Part shown: piece after piece, positions 25,612-33,926 of the stretch
Numbering within the stretch: position 1 is the stretch's first letter
Layout: every line of letters begins with the position of its first letter
Source: an uncultured Bacteroidales bacterium
Lineage (GTDB): Bacteria > Bacteroidota > Bacteroidia > Bacteroidales > UBA932
Assembly: GCA_945874155.1 (NCBI GenBank)
Contig: CAMCFO010000016.1
Span: forward strand, 1 to 52,912
Direction: 5' to 3'
Length of the DNA: 52,912 nucleotides
Notes under the pieces: model-generated
What the model was told of the DNA's origin: nothing
What the model saw: only the letters and a program-made list of their open reading frames with translations
Databases searched by the model: none
Made by a program: the position numbers and the translations under genes

Positions 25612-26889
25612 ATGAAAAGGGATATGCTTGAAATAATGGCACCGGCGGGCAATTTCGAATGTCTGCACGCTGCCATACAGGGCGGAGCGGATTCCGTCTA
25701 TTTCGGAGTGGGCAACCTGAATATGAGGTCCCATTCAGCAAACAATTTCTCTGCGGAGGACCTCTCCCAAGTCTGCCGGATTTGCCGTGAGAATGGCGTA
25801 AAGTCCTATCTTACCCTCAACATAGTCCTGTATCAGGAAGACCTGCAACCTATGAGGGAAACTCTTGATGCAGCCAAGGCGGCAGGCATTTCGGCAGTCA
25901 TCGCATCCGATATGGCTGCCATAGTCTATGCCCGCAGCATAGGTCTGGAAGTGCATATTTCCACCCAGTTGAGCATTTCGAATGTCGAGGCGCTGAGGTT
26001 TTACGCGCAATTTGCAGATGTGGTGGTGCTGGCGCGGGAACTCAACCTGCATCAGGTGAAGGAAATACACCAGACCATTGTACGGGAAGGTATCTGCGGG
26101 CCGTCGGGCCGTCCGGTGGAAATCGAGATGTTTGCCCACGGAGCGCTGTGTATGGCGATTTCCGGCAAATGCTACCTGAGCCTGCACGAGTACGGGGCTT
26201 CCGCCAACCGTGGGTCCTGCTACCAGATATGCCGCCGGGGCTATGAGGTCACGGACCTGGAAACGGGCAATCAGCTACTCGTGGACAACAAATACATTAT
26301 GTCGCCCAAAGACCTCTGCACTATTGAGTTTATGGACAAAATCATAGACAGCGGAGTGACGGTCTTCAAAATCGAGGGCCGGGCCCGCAGTGCGGAATAT
26401 GTAAAGAAGGTGGCTTCCTGTTACCGCCGCGCCGCCGATGCAGTATGCGAAGGGACTTACAGTCAAACTCTTGCATCTGCCCTGAAGACTGAACTTTCCG
26501 AAGTCTTCAACCGGGGCTTCTGGGACGGCTATTACCAGGGGGCGAGACTTGGAGAATGGAGCGAAATCTACGGCAGCCGCGCCACCCGCAAAAAGGTCTA
26601 TTCCGGCAAGGTCACGAACTGGTTCGACAAAATCGGCGTTGCAGAAATCCTGATTGAATCGGCAACACTCCACAAGGGCGACCGCATCCTTGCAATAGGA
26701 GCCACCACCGGAGTGGTTGAAACCGTGGTCTCCGAACTACGTGTGGACCTGAAACCCGCCGACGAAGCCTCAAAAGGCACATATTGTTCAGTCCCGATTG
26801 ACTTTTCCCTCGACACCGACCGTCTTAAAGACGACAACACCCCGGTCAGAAAGCTCCGCCGGGGTGACAGGATTTACATTTGGGAGTAA
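25612..26889 (+). CDS. U32 peptidase family protein (TrhP/YegQ-like)
   Basis: A protein of 425 residues. It contains the U32 signature EMFAHGALCMAISGKCYLS and a C-terminal beta-barrel extension (KVYSGKVTNWFDKIGVAEI). N-terminal MLEIMAPAGNFECLHAAIQGGADSVYFG is the usual TIM-barrel entry. Despite the name, many members take part in tRNA 5-hydroxyuridine formation rather than proteolysis, and the length and C-terminal barrel fit that TrhP/RlhA-type class. The start at 25612 follows the prenyl synthase stop by seven bases; longer frames overlap it. It ends six bases before a convergent gene. Confidence 0.9.
   Translation: MKRDMLEIMAPAGNFECLHAAIQGGADSVYFGVGNLNMRSHSANNFSAEDLSQVCRICRENGVKSYLTLNIVLYQEDLQPMRETLDAAKAAGISAVIASDMAAIVYARSIGLEVHISTQLSISNVEALRFYAQFADVVVLARELNLHQVKEIHQTIVREGICGPSGRPVEIEMFAHGALCMAISGKCYLSLHEYGASANRGSCYQICRRGYEVTDLETGNQLLVDNKYIMSPKDLCTIEFMDKIIDSGVTVFKIEGRARSAEYVKKVASCYRRAADAVCEGTYSQTLASALKTELSEVFNRGFWDGYYQGARLGEWSEIYGSRATRKKVYSGKVTNWFDKIGVAEILIESATLHKGDRILAIGATTGVVETVVSELRVDLKPADEASKGTYCSVPIDFSLDTDRLKDDNTPVRKLRRGDRIYIWE
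26838..26866. repeat. 8-bp inverted repeat inside the 3' end of the U32 gene
   Basis: CACCCCGG (26838-26845) and CCGGGGTG (26859-26866) pair perfectly around a 13-base loop. It lies within codons, 23 bases before the stop, where two convergent genes leave only six bases between them. It could slow readthrough from either side but has no T-run. Confidence 0.4.
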
Positions 26890-26895
26890 ATATTC

Positions 26896-28287
26896 CTAAT
26901 CTTCGTCAGGGACATTGGTGTTGGTGAGCAGTTTCCCTTCGAATTCGCCGGTGAGAGTGTTCAGGAAAGCCACCACATCTGAAACCTCGGAATCGCTGAA
27001 GGATTTGCCGAGCTCATATTTTGCCATATCACGCACGGCGTCCTCGAGAGTGAGGCGGGTACCGTCGTGATAGTATGGCCAGGTGAGAGCCACATTCCTC
27101 AGACCTGGGGTCTTGAAACGGTGACGGTCCCTTTCGTTGGCTGTCTCCTTGAAACGGCCGTTGTCCTCAATTGTGAGCTCGGTGCCACGGTCTGCGAAAT
27201 AATCCGCATACAGCCCCATATACTCATAGCTCAAACCACCGAGGTTTTCACCGCAGTGGCAGGCAGCACAACCTCTCTGACGGAAAATGTCGTATCCATT
27301 CTTGGCCTCTGCCGAAATTGCTGATGCATCCCCTTTGAGGTATTTGTCGAAGGCTGAATTCGGAGTGGTGAGAGTCCTTTCAAATTCAGCAATCGCATCG
27401 GTGATGGTCTCCTGGGTGATGCCCTTGTCCGGATAGATGGCCTTGAATCTCTTAACCATTTCCTTGTCGGCTGCAAGTTTTGCCACGATTTCGTCGAAGG
27501 ACTCGCAAGCCATTTCCACAGGGTTGAGAGGCGGGCCTGCAGCCTGATCTTCGAGAGTTGCAGCACGACCGTCCCAGAACTGCACGAAATTGTAAACGGC
27601 ATTGTAAACCGTAGGGGCATTCACACCTCCGAGCTGTCCGCCCACACCGTCGGAAAACTGTTCGTTGTCCACTCCTCCGGTGTCCAGTCCGTGGCAGCTT
27701 GAGCAGGAAATGCTGTTGTCTGCAGAAAGACGGCCATCGTGGAAAAGGTCCTTTCCGAGCGCCACCTTTTCGGCATCTGTCGTGAAGGTACCGATAGGGC
27801 GCACAGGTTCGTTGGCATAGACAGAGTCTGCGCCGTTCCCAAGTGAATTGGCCCACTGTGCATTGAGCCAAGGCACAGCAATGGCCATCTTGTCATTTGT
27901 GATGGAACTGCCCCAATGCACCAGATAATACTTTGCCAAAGGCATAGTCCCGTTGAACACGGCCATTTCCAATTTGCCGAGGTCCACAGGATGAATGGGC
28001 TCGCCATTCCTTATGGCATTGAGGGCAGGCTCGATGTCAAAGGCGTGGTAGCCTTTCTCAATATCCGCCATAACCATCTTGCCGGCTACAGGCCAGTTCG
28101 CATAGAAAGGCAGATTTGGCTGCGTGCTGTGGCAATCAGCGCAACCGCCTTGCTCGAAGATTGCAAGCACTCTTTCCGCTTCAGAGAGATTCTCTGAAGG
28201 GACTTTGTTCACTGCGCGATATGTTATTGCACAGATTGCTGCAACAAGGATAACCGCGAAGATGAACCATTTCAAATAGCGTTTCAT
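26896..28287 (-). CDS. Tri-haem cytochrome c peroxidase (CcpA/MauG superfamily)
   Basis: A protein of 463 residues with an N-terminal membrane anchor (FIFAVILVAAICAITY) facing the periplasm. Three c-type haem motifs: CADCH (C49-H53) in an extra N-terminal haem domain, then CSSCH and CAACH in the two peroxidase domains (ISCSSCHGLDTGG; GCAACHCGENLGG). The classical di-haem enzyme has two; the extra N-terminal haem gives the tri-haem type, which can take electrons from the quinone pool. It reduces H2O2 to water in the periplasm. The start at 28287 excludes an upstream in-frame extension that lacks coding character. The genes before it encode the cytochrome c maturation proteins needed to make it. 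Confidence 0.9.
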   Translation of the reverse strand: MKRYLKWFIFAVILVAAICAITYRAVNKVPSENLSEAERVLAIFEQGGCADCHSTQPNLPFYANWPVAGKMVMADIEKGYHAFDIEPALNAIRNGEPIHPVDLGKLEMAVFNGTMPLAKYYLVHWGSSITNDKMAIAVPWLNAQWANSLGNGADSVYANEPVRPIGTFTTDAEKVALGKDLFHDGRLSADNSISCSSCHGLDTGGVDNEQFSDGVGGQLGGVNAPTVYNAVYNFVQFWDGRAATLEDQAAGPPLNPVEMACESFDEIVAKLAADKEMVKRFKAIYPDKGITQETITDAIAEFERTLTTPNSAFDKYLKGDASAISAEAKNGYDIFRQRGCAACHCGENLGGLSYEYMGLYADYFADRGTELTIEDNGRFKETANERDRHRFKTPGLRNVALTWPYYHDGTRLTLEDAVRDMAKYELGKSFSDSEVSDVVAFLNTLTGEFEGKLLTNTNVPDED

Positions 28288-28307
28288 ATAAATTGAAAAT
28301 TTGGTTG

Positions 28308-29099
28308 TTATTTTGCATAAACGTGTATGCTGTCCTGGGCTGAAGGCAGGAGATTCACGCCCCACCAGCACATCTGAAGACAAGCAAATGCGATGATTAT
28401 CAATGTCCCCAACAGACGTATCTTCCTATTGTTCAATGGTTTGACAAATAACCTCAAATGAAGGTACAGCAGATTGAGCAGCCAGGTCAGGGCAGCCCAG
28501 GTCTCCTTGGGGTCCCAATTCCAGTAATGTCCCCAGGCTTGCTTTGCCCAGACAGCTCCTGTGAGCATTCCGAAAGTGAGAAAGGCCAGTCCCACATAGA
28601 CGAGCCTGTCAGCGTCCTGAAGCAATTTTTCCTGAGGCCGGAACATAGCCCAAAGCGCAAGGATAAACGCCGCTCCCAACATTGCATAGGAAAACATATA
28701 CACGCTGACGTGAGGTATGAACCAGGCACTCTGGAGAGCCGGCATCAAGGTCTGGTCGTGAATCTGTGGCTTGAGGCAATTGATGATGATGAATACGGCC
28801 GAGAGCACCGCAGAAAAGGATAGCACCCAATCGTATTTCCATTTGGCATAGGTGAAAAGTCCCGCAAACATCACGAAAAAGGAATACCACAGACGCGTTT
28901 CTCCCAAAGTCTTGAAAGGCGGACGGTCCAATGAAATCCATAATCCGGCTATGAAAGAGGCAAACACCAGCATACCCAGAGTGCAGAGCAGGATGGAAAT
29001 GCTGCGATTCTTACGCAAAGGAGTAAACGCGACTGCTGCTCCCGCCACGTAGAGCAGCACGGAAGCCACGGCGAAATATATGAAATGGGCCCAGGTCAT
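28308..29099 (-). CDS. ccsA: Cytochrome c biogenesis protein CcsA/ResC (haem handling)
   Basis: A protein of 263 residues with about eight membrane segments and the tryptophan-rich haem-binding motif WGHYWNWDPKETWAALTWL (WWD domain). Conserved periplasmic histidines are visible in FIPHVSVYMFSY and in LLNLLYLHLRL. It overlaps the ResB gene by four bases (ATGA) and is followed after 20 bases by the tri-haem peroxidase. With ResB it forms the system II cytochrome c synthase that carries haem out and attaches it to CxxCH motifs. Confidence 0.93.
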   Translation of the reverse strand: MTWAHFIYFAVASVLLYVAGAAVAFTPLRKNRSISILLCTLGMLVFASFIAGLWISLDRPPFKTLGETRLWYSFFVMFAGLFTYAKWKYDWVLSFSAVLSAVFIIINCLKPQIHDQTLMPALQSAWFIPHVSVYMFSYAMLGAAFILALWAMFRPQEKLLQDADRLVYVGLAFLTFGMLTGAVWAKQAWGHYWNWDPKETWAALTWLLNLLYLHLRLFVKPLNNRKIRLLGTLIIIAFACLQMCWWGVNLLPSAQDSIHVYAK

Positions 29100-29923
29100 G
29101 ATCTTTTACAATTTGCGGGCGTAGGACCCTTGATGAACATTATGGCAGCCCCCGCTATCATCATCAACAGTCCCAGAAGGCTGAGATATTTCCACGGCTC
29201 ATTCACCACTTCAATCACGCAGTATTCCCCTGAAGCTGACACAAGATAGACATTGCAGGCCCATCCTACCGAAGCCGGAGCATTCACTTCTATGGTCCGG
29301 GGCACACCGTCGATGAGCAATTCGGCACGATAGGCCTGGGGCATTCCATTGTCGTAAAAGTCCACGCAGCAGTCCTGCATCTGCACTTCGAACGGCAGAG
29401 CCCGGACTGTTCCGTCTGCCGACCAGGCCGTTTTTGCAGATTCACCGGCGGACAGAGGCAAGCGCAGAACCTGAGTGTCGGCTGCGCCGAAGAAAAGTGA
29501 GGACACGAGTATGAATAGGCCCTTGTGGTTGAGCAAGAAACCCCATCTGATATGGCCTGAAGCATCCCTCCATCCTCTCATCAGCACAAAGAACAAAGTG
29601 GTCAGCAACAGAAGGATATCTGCGGCAAACCACCAGGAATGTACATAAGCCCTTGTGGATGAGAATCCCGTGACGAGGCAGGCCAAAGCACAGGCTGACA
29701 GAGAGAAGACAGTGGCTTCCGGGGACAGGAAAAGCCCCCTTATCCAGGATTGTCTGCGGCTCCATATAAGAAAGCACAGAACACACCAGAGCAGAAACAG
29801 CGACAGGCTGACCGGAAAGGCAAAGAAATCAAGAGGAATGTCCCCGACCGTGAGCTGCAGGACTACGGAAGCCGACAGGAAAAGTGTCAGAGCAGCCAAG
29901 TGGTTAAGTTTCAGCCTGTTCAT
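29096..29923 (-). CDS. ResB/Ccs1-like cytochrome c biogenesis protein (short form)
   Basis: A protein of 275 residues with about four N-terminal membrane segments, a periplasmic beta-rich section (LPFEVQMQDCCVDFYDNGMP ... IEVNAPASVGWACNVYLVSA) and a last membrane segment (WKYLSLLGLLMMIAGAAIMF). The closing pattern 'NxP ... G...vY.vs ... NEPWKYLsllGl..m' is typical of ResB. It is shorter than most ResB proteins, as is common in Bacteroidetes. Four-base overlap with ccsA indicates coupled translation. It follows the S41 protease gene by 20 bases. Confidence 0.85.
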   Translation of the reverse strand: MNRLKLNHLAALTLFLSASVVLQLTVGDIPLDFFAFPVSLSLFLLWCVLCFLIWSRRQSWIRGLFLSPEATVFSLSACALACLVTGFSSTRAYVHSWWFAADILLLLTTLFFVLMRGWRDASGHIRWGFLLNHKGLFILVSSLFFGAADTQVLRLPLSAGESAKTAWSADGTVRALPFEVQMQDCCVDFYDNGMPQAYRAELLIDGVPRTIEVNAPASVGWACNVYLVSASGEYCVIEVVNEPWKYLSLLGLLMMIAGAAIMFIKGPTPANCKRS

Positions 29924-29943
29924 TGTATCGGATTATTATGCGC

Positions 29944-31578
29944 CTATTCCTGAGGCTGATTGTGGATGTATTTCAGCACCTCGCTGACCTCATTGTCGTA
30001 GCGCAAACGTACTTGCACTCCTGCCTTCTGGTAGTAGTACCTCACGGCTATTTCCTCTTCGATGAAAGGCACGATTTCGTCTTTCTTCAGACGCATGAAC
30101 TGTTCCTTCTCGATTTGGAGGGCCTTTTCTATGACATCCATCTGTTCCTTGACGGTGTCTGCCAGGCCATCCTTCTCCATCTCTTTCTTCATCTGGTCGA
30201 AGGAAGCCTTTGCACTGCTGCGATAGTCGAATTCCCGGGTTTTCGCAAATTCCACGAAATCATCGAAATCCGCGTCGGAAAGATGAAAATCCTCCACAGC
30301 CGGAATACTGTCGTGCTTGCGAGCAAACTCGATGGCATACTTGTCTATAACCCCGTAAAGCACAAGGGCATAAACTATACGGCTGTAAGACGGCGCCTTG
30401 ATTTCCACATCAGGAGTTATACCGCCTCCGTCACGGACGATGCGTCCGGAAGCCGTCTTGAATTCGTGCGTGAGAGAATCCGGAATATGTCCCACACTTC
30501 CGTCCTCATTGCGGTGAGTGTAGTCTATAGCCTGCACACAGCGTCCGGAAGGAGTGTAATACTTGGCTGTCGTAACCTTCAGCTGACCGTTGTAGGCAAC
30601 CGGGCGTATGGACTGAACCAGACCCTTCCCATAACTGCGCTGACCGAGTATGGTTGCCCTGTCCATATCCTGAAGCGCTCCGGACACGATTTCTGAGGAT
30701 GAGGCCGAGTTGGAATCTATCATAACATACAGAGGTATGGTTACGTCCACAGGGTCTGTCTTTGTCCTCAATTCCCTTGCCTGCTCCGAGATTCCTTTGG
30801 AAGTCACGACCAATGAGCCCTTGGGCACGAAAAGCCCTACGATATTCACAGCCTCTTCCATCAGCCCGCCGCCATTGCCCCGCAAGTCGAGGATGAGTCG
30901 GGTCATTCCCCGGGCTTTCAATTCGTGGTAGCCATTGCGGATTTCAGACGACACGTTTTCCGTGAACTTGGTCTGGCGAATATAACCGGTCTCGGAATCC
31001 AACATTCCCACATAATCCACAGAAGGCAGCTGAATGCGCTCTCGGACGATGTCCACATCCACTATATCCCCGCTTCGCACCTTCCTGATCTTGAAGTGAA
31101 CCTTGGTTCCGGGCTTTCCCTTCATCCTGTCGGTGGCCTCGCTGATTTCCAATGGGCGAGGATCCACTCCGTCAATCTCCAGTATTTCATCTCCGCACTG
31201 CAACCCGTTCTTTGCTGCCGGAGAACCTTCATATGGCTCATTGATAATCACATATCCTCCATTTTCCTTGTGGACCACTGCACCGATTCCGCCATAGGTA
31301 TTGGAAAGCATCATCTGAAAATCCTCGTTCTCCTCCTCCGGGACATAAATGGTGTACGGGTCCAGTTGTGCAAGCATAGCATCTATTCCTGCACGCATTA
31401 TCCTGTCCACATCGAGACTGTCCACATAGGAAAGGCTCAGCTGGCGCACTATTGAATTCTGAATCTCTGTCCACTGTCCCAACTTGAAACCACGGCTTTG
31501 CGCACCTGCGACTGAGGACGACAACCACATAGCCAGACAAAGGACGACAATTGCTTCAAATTTCTTCATATTCTGCAT
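29944..31578 (-). CDS. S41 C-terminal processing peptidase (CtpA/Prc-like) with PDZ domain
   Basis: A protein of 544 residues (541 if starting at the ATG at 31569). Signal peptide (VVLCLAMWLSSSVAGAQ), PDZ domain about 85-175 (GGIGAVVHKENGGYVII ... LQCGDEILEIDGVDP), then the S41 protease domain with the catalytic serine in SNSASSSEIVSGALQD and the general-base lysine in QRSYGKGLVQS. The C-terminal 150 residues are a charged helical extension. It trims C-termini of periplasmic proteins. Divergent from rdgB, with its own TAnnTTTG box at 31623-31630. Confidence 0.93.
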   Translation of the reverse strand: MQNMKKFEAIVVLCLAMWLSSSVAGAQSRGFKLGQWTEIQNSIVRQLSLSYVDSLDVDRIMRAGIDAMLAQLDPYTIYVPEEENEDFQMMLSNTYGGIGAVVHKENGGYVIINEPYEGSPAAKNGLQCGDEILEIDGVDPRPLEISEATDRMKGKPGTKVHFKIRKVRSGDIVDVDIVRERIQLPSVDYVGMLDSETGYIRQTKFTENVSSEIRNGYHELKARGMTRLILDLRGNGGGLMEEAVNIVGLFVPKGSLVVTSKGISEQARELRTKTDPVDVTIPLYVMIDSNSASSSEIVSGALQDMDRATILGQRSYGKGLVQSIRPVAYNGQLKVTTAKYYTPSGRCVQAIDYTHRNEDGSVGHIPDSLTHEFKTASGRIVRDGGGITPDVEIKAPSYSRIVYALVLYGVIDKYAIEFARKHDSIPAVEDFHLSDADFDDFVEFAKTREFDYRSSAKASFDQMKKEMEKDGLADTVKEQMDVIEKALQIEKEQFMRLKKDEIVPFIEEEIAVRYYYQKAGVQVRLRYDNEVSEVLKYIHNQPQE

Positions 31579-31622
31579 ACATTAAATCCGCCCGGTTCAT
31601 TCCAGGCGGGAAACGGGGGAAA

Positions 31623-31630
31623 CAAAGATA
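31623..31630 (-). promoter_or_regulatory. Promoter -7 box of the S41 protease-ccs-peroxidase operon
   Basis: Minus-strand TATCTTTG, exact TAnnTTTG, 45 bases before the ATG. No clear -33 box. The four genes downstream are packed with gaps of 20 bases or less. Confidence 0.55.
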
Positions 31631-31683
31631 CAAATCTGATTCCTAATTCCGACATTGAAAAAGCATAATTGTTCAAATTTTGT

Positions 31684-31691
31684 TATTTTTG
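31684..31691 (+). promoter_or_regulatory. Promoter -7 box of rdgB-recO
   Basis: TATTTTTG, exact TAnnTTTG, 28 bases before the rdgB ATG. The surrounding sequence is AT-rich and the -33 box is unclear. Confidence 0.5.
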
Positions 31692-31719
31692 CCAATTCCG
31701 AATCGAAAAAAGCCTAAAA

Positions 31720-32379
31720 ATGAAGAAATTGATATTTGCCACAGCCAACAAGGGCAAGGCAAGAGAAGCCGCCGAAATACTCGGAGAAGGCATTTCCATA
31801 GTTTTGCCCTCCGAAATGGGAATTGAAGAGGAAGCAGACGAAACAGGACAGAGTTTCCGGGAAAACTCGGCACTCAAAGCCAGGTTCATATACGACAGGC
31901 TTCAACTTGACGGTTCTGAATCAAATATACCAGTCCTTGCCGACGACTCCGGGCTGGAGGTGGACGCCCTCGGAGGAGAACCCGGCATCTACACTGCCCG
32001 CTACGCCGGAGGGGACAAGAATTTCCGGGACAATATGGACAAACTCCTGCGCAAGCTGGAGGAAGCCGGAGCCCTGCGTGAAGAAGACCGCAAGGCCCGT
32101 TTCCGATGCTCGGTCACCCTCATAGATGCAAAGGGGCAAGAGTCTTTCCACGAGGGTTCCCTGGAAGGACACATTGCCTTCAGGAGATCCGGAACGGGAG
32201 GCTTCGGCTATGACCCGGTGTTTATTCCAGACGACTCGGAGCTGGAAGCCCTTCTTGCTCTGGGCATAAGTCCGGAAGAGGTTCTCTCCTTCAAGGGACG
32301 CACTCTGGCAGAAATTCCTGAGTCCTGGAAAAACCTGATATCCCACCGGTACAAAGCCCTCAAAGACATAAGGCTATGA
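31720..32379 (+). CDS. rdgB: XTP/dITP diphosphatase (RdgB/HAM1 family)
   Basis: A protein of 219 residues. Signature N-terminus KLIFATANKGKAREAAEIL, then GQSFRENSALKARFIYD, VLADDSGLEVDALGGEPGIYTARYAG and TGGFGYDPVFIP, all diagnostic of the family. It hydrolyses deaminated purine nucleoside triphosphates (dITP, XTP) to monophosphates and keeps them out of DNA. The ATG at 31720 is chosen over 31669 because the extra residues cross the promoter. It overlaps recO by four bases (ATGA), so the two are translationally coupled and share a genome-maintenance theme. Confidence 0.95.
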   Translation: MKKLIFATANKGKAREAAEILGEGISIVLPSEMGIEEEADETGQSFRENSALKARFIYDRLQLDGSESNIPVLADDSGLEVDALGGEPGIYTARYAGGDKNFRDNMDKLLRKLEEAGALREEDRKARFRCSVTLIDAKGQESFHEGSLEGHIAFRRSGTGGFGYDPVFIPDDSELEALLALGISPEEVLSFKGRTLAEIPESWKNLISHRYKALKDIRL

Positions 32380-33053
32380 CAGGAGACAACTCCAGAAACA
32401 TAGAATTCATACTCCTGCATTCCACAAAATACGGAGAACGTTCCCTTGTGCTCCACACCCTGAGCCGGGAATACGGACGCTGCGCATTCTTCCTCCGTTC
32501 AGTGGCCGGAGGGAAGGCGGGAAATGGCCGTATTGCCAATCTGATCAGCCCGCTCAACATCCTGGAGGCCACCATCAGCAACAGCAGGGGAGGGATGCCG
32601 ACTGTCAGCAACCCGGTCACATCCCTGCCTCTTCCAGGACTGAGGAACAACCCCTACAAAAGCAGCATATCAATCTATCTCGCCGAACTCCTGTTCCGGG
32701 CAATCAAAGAAGGGGGAAACGAGCCGGGCCTGTACGACTGGTGCGTTCAAAAGATACTGCTTCTGAATGCTCTGGATGGCAGTTTCAGCAATTTCCATCT
32801 TATGTTTACCCTGGAGTTGTCGGCAGCTCTCGGATTCAGGCCGGAATTCCGGGACCTTGAGGCATTTGTGGAGCCGGCTTGCCGGGAAACGGCTCAGGCT
32901 CTGCTGCGGCTGCCATTCAGTGAAGCAATGCTCCTTCCAATGAACGGGAAGGTACGTTCCTCCCTTTTGGAGTCCTTCATACGCTACATAGAAATCCATC
33001 TGGAATATCCCCTGAACCTCCGTTCCGTTGCCGTGCTGCGAGAACTCCTCTGA
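32376..33053 (+). CDS. recO: DNA repair protein RecO
   Basis: A protein of 225 residues. The N-terminal OB-fold (EFILLHSTKYGERSLVLHTLSREYG) and the helical C-terminal domain (NPYKSSISIYLAELLFRAI, NFHLMFTLELSAALGFRP) match RecO. No zinc-binding cysteine cluster is seen, as usual in Bacteroidetes versions. RecO works with RecR to load RecA on gapped DNA. It starts inside the rdgB stop codon and ends six bases before the convergent fimbrial anchor gene. Confidence 0.88.
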   Translation: MTGDNSRNIEFILLHSTKYGERSLVLHTLSREYGRCAFFLRSVAGGKAGNGRIANLISPLNILEATISNSRGGMPTVSNPVTSLPLPGLRNNPYKSSISIYLAELLFRAIKEGGNEPGLYDWCVQKILLLNALDGSFSNFHLMFTLELSAALGFRPEFRDLEAFVEPACRETAQALLRLPFSEAMLLPMNGKVRSSLLESFIRYIEIHLEYPLNLRSVAVLRELL

Positions 33054-33065
33054 AAGCTATCAGAG
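33048..33065. terminator. Small hairpin spanning both stop codons of recO and the fimbrial anchor gene
   Basis: CTCTGA (33048-33053) and TCAGAG (33060-33065) pair around AAGCTA. The TGA of recO and the TCA (TGA on the minus strand) of the anchor gene are inside the arms. It may slow convergent transcription, but the stem is only 6 bp and there is no T-run. Confidence 0.3.
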
Positions 33066-33839
33066 AACTATGTCGAAGGAATGCGTGTCTTCCCATCCGC
33101 TCACTGAAATCTCTATCTGAGTGCCTGCGAAATCCACAAATACCGTTGCATCAGACAGGTCTTTGGCATTCCAGTCGTAACCGCTTGCCTTGAGATAGTT
33201 TCCCAAAGCAAAGCTTTTCAACAAACCGGAACCCGAAAATATATCCAGTTTCAAAGAGGCATCAGTCTGGCGGGGCAGCATAAGCCTGAATGCATCCTGA
33301 TCACCTTCCCCGACGGTATTGAAATGAAAAAAATCCCCTTCTCTGGGCCGCCCGTCCGCCGAATAGCCGTTTATGGTTCCTCCCACGCCGGATACCAGCC
33401 CGCCGAGACTGCCTCCCTCTCCGGCAAAAACTATCGAGAGCTGGCAATAATTCTTGGACATATCCACATTGAGAGTCCAGGCTTCACAGTCCCTTGTATC
33501 CAGCGAGGCCGAAAACATTTTCACTGCCGGACAATCATCCCCGAGCGGTATCTGCAAGGCTCCGTCTGCCACATATTCAAAAGACTCTTCCGACCATACG
33601 TTTACAAAAATTTCATCTTTCGGCACTTCCAGCTCACAAACACCACCATTCTCTCCCGGAATCAGCAGGTCGCTGATGATACATTCACCTCCCCGGTTCA
33701 CCGACAGGAGAAACTTCTCCTCCCCGGAAACCAACTCCGGGAAGTCCAGTCTGAGTATGCAGGGACAACTGCTCCTGTCCTCTTTTATGGAACAGGAAAC
33801 GGCAAGCAATGAGAACAAAAGCAAATGTATTCTTTTCAT
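33060..33839 (-). CDS. FimB/Mfa2-like fimbrial anchor lipoprotein
   Basis: A protein of 259 residues with lipobox LAVSC (Cys 16) followed by SIKEDRSSCPCILRLDF, the characteristic opening of FimB/Mfa2-type anchors (a CPC pair before the first strand). Two transthyretin-like beta-sandwich domains follow. In Porphyromonas these proteins cap or anchor the fimbrium to the outer membrane and limit its length. It is the last gene of the fimbrial operon, 87 bases after the pilin gene, with a sizeable hairpin in between that may reduce its expression. Confidence 0.78.
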   Translation of the reverse strand: MKRIHLLLFSLLAVSCSIKEDRSSCPCILRLDFPELVSGEEKFLLSVNRGGECIISDLLIPGENGGVCELEVPKDEIFVNVWSEESFEYVADGALQIPLGDDCPAVKMFSASLDTRDCEAWTLNVDMSKNYCQLSIVFAGEGGSLGGLVSGVGGTINGYSADGRPREGDFFHFNTVGEGDQDAFRLMLPRQTDASLKLDIFSGSGLLKSFALGNYLKASGYDWNAKDLSDATVFVDFAGTQIEISVSGWEDTHSFDIVL

Positions 33840-33853
33840 AGCTTATCAGCGCT

Positions 33854-33908
33854 AAAGGGAGACTGCATTGTGACGGAATCTGTTCAATAATACTATGCAG
33901 CTCCCTTT
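33854..33908 (-). promoter_or_regulatory. Hairpin between pilin and anchor genes
   Basis: AAAGGGAG (33854-33861) pairs with CTCCCTTT (33901-33908), and inside them TGCAT (33864-33868) pairs with ATGCA (33895-33899), leaving a 26-base loop. On the minus strand the stem is followed by only three T, so it is more likely an attenuator or a 3' stabiliser of the pilin message than a strong terminator. Confidence 0.55.
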
Positions 33909-33926
33909 CACGCAAAAATGTCAAGA

